Below, one piece after another: positions 8,293 to 11,716 of a stretch of DNA of 11,716 nt; position 1 is the first letter of the stretch, and the number at the start of each line of letters is the position of its first letter. The DNA comes from Gracilaria caudata. Its lineage: Eukaryota > Rhodophyta > Florideophyceae > Gracilariales > Gracilariaceae. Under the pieces are notes generated by a model. That model searched no databases, had not been told where the DNA came from, and saw nothing but the letters and a program-made list of their open reading frames with translations. Where the stretch lies: contig JASCIV010000623.1 of the NCBI GenBank assembly GCA_030374735.1, positions 3,496-15,211 on the forward strand, in the 5' to 3' direction. Made by a program: the position numbers and the translations under genes.

Positions 8293-8363
8293 GTCATAAT
8301 CGGGTTTGGGTTGAGCGCAGGGCGCTCAACCCAAACCCGATTATGACAGGGCGCTCAACCCAA
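8293..8363. repeat. Perfect 26-bp inverted repeat plus partial third copy
   Basis: Left arm 8293-8318 (GTCATAATCGGG to GAGCGC) and right arm 8322-8347 (GCGCTCAACCC to TTATGAC) are exact reverse complements, separated only by AGG. The right arm with its AGG forms a 29-base unit (8319-8347) whose first 16 bases, AGGGCGCTCAACCCAA, follow again directly at 8348-8363. So there are two whole copies in opposite orientation and one partial copy. Transcription through it would give a 26-bp hairpin. Such a tight perfect palindrome is usually unstable, which points to recent origin. It lies about 570 bp upstream of AIP1. Confidence 0.9.
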
Positions 8364-9242
8364 GCATGCTGGAAGGCAAACGAGATGGCCCCAAACTACC
8401 CTTGCAGAACACGCGTAACATTATCTGAATATAGAAGTTTTACACTGTACGACACACGGTGTTGTGATGACGTGATGACGCGATGCCGCCGCTCACAATG
8501 GTCTTGAGGTTTCCGCACAAACATCCGACTGTCCTCAACTCTCGAGTGAACTGACATTTGCTGCGGGATCTTGTGGCTGTAGAGGTCAAATTTTGTGGTA
8601 CTCATCACTTATGATGATCGCCAATTGGTCTATAATTTGCCATTCTTTGTCGTTGCTTTCTTTCCACGCTCAACTGATCATTAATGATTGCTATTCACCC
8701 GCACACAGTTAGAATTGTCTTTGTAATGTTACGCACATTCATGTGCTAACCTGTAAACAAGGTGACATGTTAGCTTCATATTCCAAATCGCCACAGTCAC
8801 TTCTCCCCATTTATACTTCACGCAGAAGGCGGGAGAAACATACAGTAAGTTGTTAGGCCTCAGGTATACACACTGCAAATGCACTTGCATGGTTGCATCC
8901 TTGATGCAACTTGAAAAGCTGATCAGAGCTTGATCATCCCGCAAATATACCATCAGTCATCACAATCCTCGACTCAACTGTTGACAAACACTCACATCAT
9001 CGAATTGAAACTTCTCCATATCCGGAGTTGTGGTACCAACTCTTCTCATTCTTAGACTCCGAAAAATGTCTCTCACATAGATATATGAAGATTCCATGGT
9101 GTTACACGTTCTACAGGATCAGCTTGCGTTACAAATAGAAGAAGAAGAACAAGTGATTCAATAAGCATATGTGTAACAAACACATAATCAAGAACAATTG
9201 GACAAGATGTGCTATTAAATGCCAGGAGTAGCATAAGGATTA
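8364..9242. other. AT-rich spacer, no gene supported
   Basis: A frame on the minus strand (8953-8729) gives 74 residues with no motif. Small symmetric sequences stand out: GTTGCATC-CTT-GATGCAAC (8892-8910, perfect 8-bp arms), TATGTGT...ACACATA near 9168-9185, and a doubled TGATGACG at about 8465-8480. The doubled motif resembles an ATF/CREB-type half-site pair. None shows a clear function. Confidence 0.35.
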
Positions 9243-9752
9243 CCGGGGTCGTCACCCCGGCTCCCTTTGGACCGCGAAGTCTGGCCATCCCTCGCGATCC
9301 GGGACTAGGGTCAGCACTCCCCATCCCCCTTCTGGCAGGCGTCACTTCCCCAGGGACTCAGCGCTTCCAAGGACTGGTTGAGGCCCTTCCCAGTAGCCGC
9401 CCTGCCCGCCCCAGGCCACGACTACGGTCCGGGCCCGCCCCATCCGGGTCCTGGGGGTTTCATCTCCCCAGAAACCCCTTCGGGCCCGGGCGGGGTGACC
9501 TGGAGATACCCTAGCAGCCGGGGTCGTCACCTCCCTGTACTACCAGCGAGCCGCCACGATCGGGGATACTGAGGGTCTTATTCCGCAGAAGATCCCCCTC
9601 AAGCCCTGACCCGGATGTACCCACCCCTATCCCACATTTGTCCATTTGTAATTTTTCTGTGGTTTGTGTTAGTTTTTGGTGCAGTTTCCGGGTTCGAACT
9701 CGGTACTCCTTGCTTCAATTGTGATTGCTTATCCACTCTACCAGGTGCACCG
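9243..9752 (-). mobile_element. SINE-like element with tRNA-derived head
   Basis: On the minus strand a tRNA-like head (9751-9678) with intact A and B boxes is followed by an A-rich linker (about 9677-9620) and a long, very G-rich body to about 9243. This head-linker-body order is the classic layout of tRNA-derived SINEs, which are transcribed by RNA polymerase III and moved by LINE enzymes. The body ends in a hairpin CCGGGG-TCGTCA-CCCCGG (9243-9260), and its first 14 bases, CCGGGGTCGTCACC, recur at 9518-9531. It also contains GGGGTTTC (9454-9461) facing GAAACCCC (9471-9478). I found no convincing target-site duplication or simple-repeat tail, so the boundaries are uncertain and head and body could be unrelated neighbours. 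Confidence 0.45.
9678..9751 (-). pseudogene. tRNA-like sequence with intact A and B boxes
   Basis: The 74-nt minus-strand sequence starts GGTGCAC and ends CTGCACC, which pair at six of seven acceptor positions. The A box TGGTAGAGTGG (9743-9733) matches TRGYNNANNNG and the B box GTTCGAACC (9699-9691) matches GWTCRANNC, 31 nt apart. The D stem has a mismatch, the T stem is broken unless shifted, and no five-pair anticodon stem with a seven-base loop can be drawn. It therefore looks like a polymerase III promoter module derived from a tRNA rather than a working tRNA. Confidence 0.6.
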
Positions 9753-10201
9753 TGTCATCACTCCCGGTGCGATATACCTTGGGTTAGAGCTCCATTTTAA
9801 AGCTGAGATCTGAAGTTGAGATTATGCAATGCAATAAATGAAGTTTCAATGACCGTGAATGATTGGTTTTGTAAATGAATTATGCGTTTATTCAGAGAAC
9901 TTCCTTTTTACGAAGAGTGCTTTTGTTTATTCAAGAGTCATACTCAGCTCGGAGCCAATGTTGTATTCACCCACATGGTTTTATTAATTCCTGCAGTTTG
10001 AGAGATTGATTGTTGCACATGAACTTTTTAAAAATTATTTTTCTATTAGCATTGTATATCTTTTCGCTAAGGAATATGTGAAAAAATTTCTCTGAGGGAG
10101 ACGATACCTTAATGAATCGGATGTGATGGAGATCGAGCCTCTCGACTCCGTTTGTTTGGTGTGTCAGCAGTGAAGGTAACAACACATGTGCGTCAGTTAC
10201 C
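9753..10201. other. AT-rich spacer, no gene supported
   Basis: Composition is strongly AT-rich with runs such as TTTTTAAAAATTATTTTTC near 10025. Reading frames are short and low-complexity; the minus-strand one at 9967-10185 encodes a Lys/Ile/Phe-rich peptide of the kind random AT-rich DNA produces. I see nothing else in it. Confidence 0.4.
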
Positions 10202-10654
10202 TCAGGGCCTTTCTAAACAAGCGTTCTACCGTACCAGGCGTGCCAGCGTTCTGCAAAAGTGGAGCTCACTTTGGATCAAGCAAATGTAATGCCGTCGTGC
10301 TGTAATGTGTCAGAACACGTCTTGTATTCTACTGAAAAGTTTATTCAACTCATTGTTATCACATTTTTGAGCGTCTTCATTCTCTTTGATCCATTGCGTT
10401 CCACATTAGTAGGTGTACGGAACTACGAGTTTATACAAGAGGTCACTCTGGTGGTACTACCATGCGTCTTGGGGACATTATGCTTCAGCTTCACAGGGTT
10501 TTGAATTTGAAAGTCACTTACGACTTGATACAAAGTTTGCGTCGTGATTGATTTTCAAAAATAGACATGTCTTAGCTCAGCCAATCAGCTCCGAACAAGT
10601 CCCTGGAACGCCGGTACGCTGGTACGCTAGAACGCTTGTTTAGAAAGGCCCTCA
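10202..10654. mobile_element. MITE, PIF/Harbinger-like (24-bp TIRs, TCA duplication)
   Basis: The element proper is 10205-10651, 447 bp. Its first 24 bases (10205-10228, GGGCCTTTCTAAACAAGCG...) are the exact reverse complement of its last 24 (10628-10651). TCA sits directly outside both ends (10202-10204 and 10652-10654), a 3-bp target duplication. A 3-bp duplication and ends starting GGGCC fit PIF/Harbinger (Tourist-type) MITEs, though that superfamily usually prefers TWA targets. Inside each end are four roughly 8-bp units of the form GCGTNCYN (10221-10253 on the left; the mirror on the right at 10604-10635), extending the similarity to about 50 bp. No transposase domain is present; a plus frame inside (81 codons, GTG start) has no motif. 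It must have been moved by an enzyme from elsewhere. Confidence 0.8.
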
Positions 10655-11381
10655 CAATAGCAATCCAATCCTTTTTACATTTAGAAGATAGCCACGTGTA
10701 CAGTATGCTCACGTGTCACACAGGACATTTCTACATTTCCAGTTCTATCCATCAAAATAACATTGATGAATTGCAATTTTTTTCCACCCACCCAAAGCGC
10801 GCATGGGATCTGTTCTTCATCCCTCCCCTTCATCATGATGCCCTGTATCTGAGGCCCGTTCTTAACTAGGCGTGAATTCACGCCGTGAACGAGGCGTGAA
10901 TGCACGTGTGGCAATATGACTGGCTATTGCGTCGAGACCCCACTCTTTTCTTGAAAGCCCCATTCGGGCTCCCCGCTGTAAATCAGAGCGGCAAGGGGAT
11001 CAACGCTTCGGCCCACCCTCCGCTATTTCGACCCGCTAGATTAGGGTGCAGAATATCGGTTCCCGTCACGGCGAAGCAACAGGGGAACGCAGTGCGCCGG
11101 CAAGCTCTTTAATCTCCATCTGCCAACAACCCCACCCGGCATACTCAAATTCGTCGAGTGCCGCTTGCGATCCGCGATGGAGACTGGAGTTCACCCCACA
11201 CCCAACTCTGACCATCTTTCCTCTCTCTGTTCACCTGGAACAACACCACACAACCCACAGCCTCCCGAGCAAGCCCATGAAGTCTTTGTAGTCCAACCAC
11301 CCACGCCAAAGTCCCCAATTAACGTTCTTTACGTTCCCCCTTGCGGAGCGCAAAACACGTCGACCATTACCCCCGTCACCT
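10655..11381. other. Region with palindromes and short ORFs, no clear gene
   Basis: Several short frames exist. The most gene-like by composition is a 49-codon ATG frame on the minus strand (11215-11066; contains ALDEFEYAGWGCWQMEIKEL), with GTCTCG- and GGGCTC-type sequence beyond it. It may be an exon of the gene entering from the right edge, but I cannot join it. Two adjacent hairpin-prone stretches, AGCCCCATTCGGGCT (10956-10970) and CCCCGCT...AGCGGCAAGGGG (10972-10999), are also present. Nothing is assigned. Confidence 0.3.
10869..10906. repeat. 16-bp palindrome with repeated half-site
   Basis: GGCGTGAATTCACGCC (10869-10884) is a perfect palindrome. It overlaps a second symmetric sequence, TTCACG-C-CGTGAA (10877-10889). 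GGCGTGAATGCACG (10893-10906), one or two changes from the palindrome, follows 24 bp downstream. This arrangement resembles a cluster of dimer-binding sites or the decayed end of an inverted-repeat element. Confidence 0.55.
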
Positions 11382-11716
11382 CTACTGTAACCCAAGCGTA
11401 CCCTTGGGTACGAAGAAGCCCAAGAAAGCATGGTCCATCTCCGCGCATTGAACGAAACCACAACAGGATGCAACCATCCGTCTCAAATCCACTTTCTTCT
11501 CTTCAGACAGGCGCCAGAAACCGTAGTTCTTCCGCAATTCCTCCACGTCCGAATCCTTTACCACGTGCCGCAGAGCACGAGACAAATCTAACTGTCCAAC
11601 CAGCGCCAAAATCGACTTCTCCATTCGCTCGATGCGTCGTTGACCAGTCCGACAGAGTAGCCCGTCTTTATACGTACCTGAACCGTCAAAATGTGCAGGA
11701 CCTTAAGAAGATCTGC
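11382..11716 (-). CDS. Unidentified gene, 3' part, runs off right edge
   Basis: From the ATG at 11624 the minus strand encodes 80 residues (MEKSILALVGQLDLSRALRH ... FFVPKGTLGLQ) with balanced composition and a likely helical charged segment (KDSDVEELRK). I do not recognise the family. The ATG is probably not the true start. At the window edge another frame, 13 codons long (11716-11678), ends CAG|GTACGT, a consensus donor. If an intron of 50 nt (11677-11628, ending GCATCGAG) is removed, these codons join in phase 0 to CGA-ATG-GAG, giving ADLLKVLHILTVQ followed by RMEKS. Without splicing, the ATG frame meets a stop at 11701-11699. The acceptor is weak because it lacks a T-rich tract. ACCCAAG...CTTGGGT at 11390-11409 forms a hairpin over the stop. 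Confidence 0.4.

Noticed and set aside
7923..8299. Plus-strand frames divergent from AIP1
   Set aside because: They start at TTG, have no motifs, and one runs into the inverted repeat at 8293.
8293..8363. CRISPR array or telomere-like repeat
   Set aside because: Units are inverted and contiguous with no spacers, and AACCCAAACCC occurs only briefly, not as a tandem telomeric array.
8729..8953. 74-residue minus-strand ORF
   Set aside because: It has an ATG start but no motif, no promoter signal and sits in AT-rich spacer where such frames occur by chance.
10259..10504. 81-codon frame inside the MITE as a possible transposase remnant
   Set aside because: It starts at GTG, is only a hydrophobic short peptide, and contains no DDE or HTH pattern.

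Overview
The window looks like nuclear DNA of an intron-poor eukaryote. The three clearest genes are single uninterrupted reading frames, and none has a bacterial ribosome-binding site. Protein families (an actin-interacting protein 1, a Mediator-like subunit, a lysosomal/vacuolar-style transporter) are eukaryotic. Compact mono-exonic genes separated by repeat-bearing spacers would suit a red alga of the Chondrus type, but that assignment is an inference from gene style, not a sequence match.

Layout. Positions 1-1600: very GC-rich DNA with a plus-strand multi-pass membrane protein resembling the major facilitator superfamily (MFS). Positions 1600-2212: a spacer between convergent genes. Positions 2213-3277: a minus-strand protein that I read as a divergent Mediator subunit 27. 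Positions 3417-3791: a small unidentified minus-strand ORF. Positions 3890-5900: mostly non-coding, with a canonical TATA box, good splice-site-like signals, a duplicated G-rich block and a small foldback between direct repeats. Positions 5904-7724: a complete, confidently identified minus-strand AIP1/WDR1 WD40 protein of 606 residues. Positions 7725-11380: no convincing gene, but three repeat structures. These are a perfect 26-bp inverted repeat with an attached partial third copy (8293-8363), a tRNA-headed SINE-like element on the minus strand (about 9243-9752), and a MITE with perfect 24-bp terminal inverted repeats and a TCA target-site duplication (10205-10651). Positions 11382-11716: the end of an unidentified minus-strand gene that runs off the window, with a candidate 50-nt intron.

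The genes do not form a pathway. AIP1 acts with cofilin in actin turnover, the Mediator-like protein acts in RNA polymerase II transcription, and the transporter is probably on an endomembrane. Novelty, if any, lies in the spacers: the exon-like duplicated G-rich module at 4607-5065 and the repeats at 8293, 9243 and 10205.
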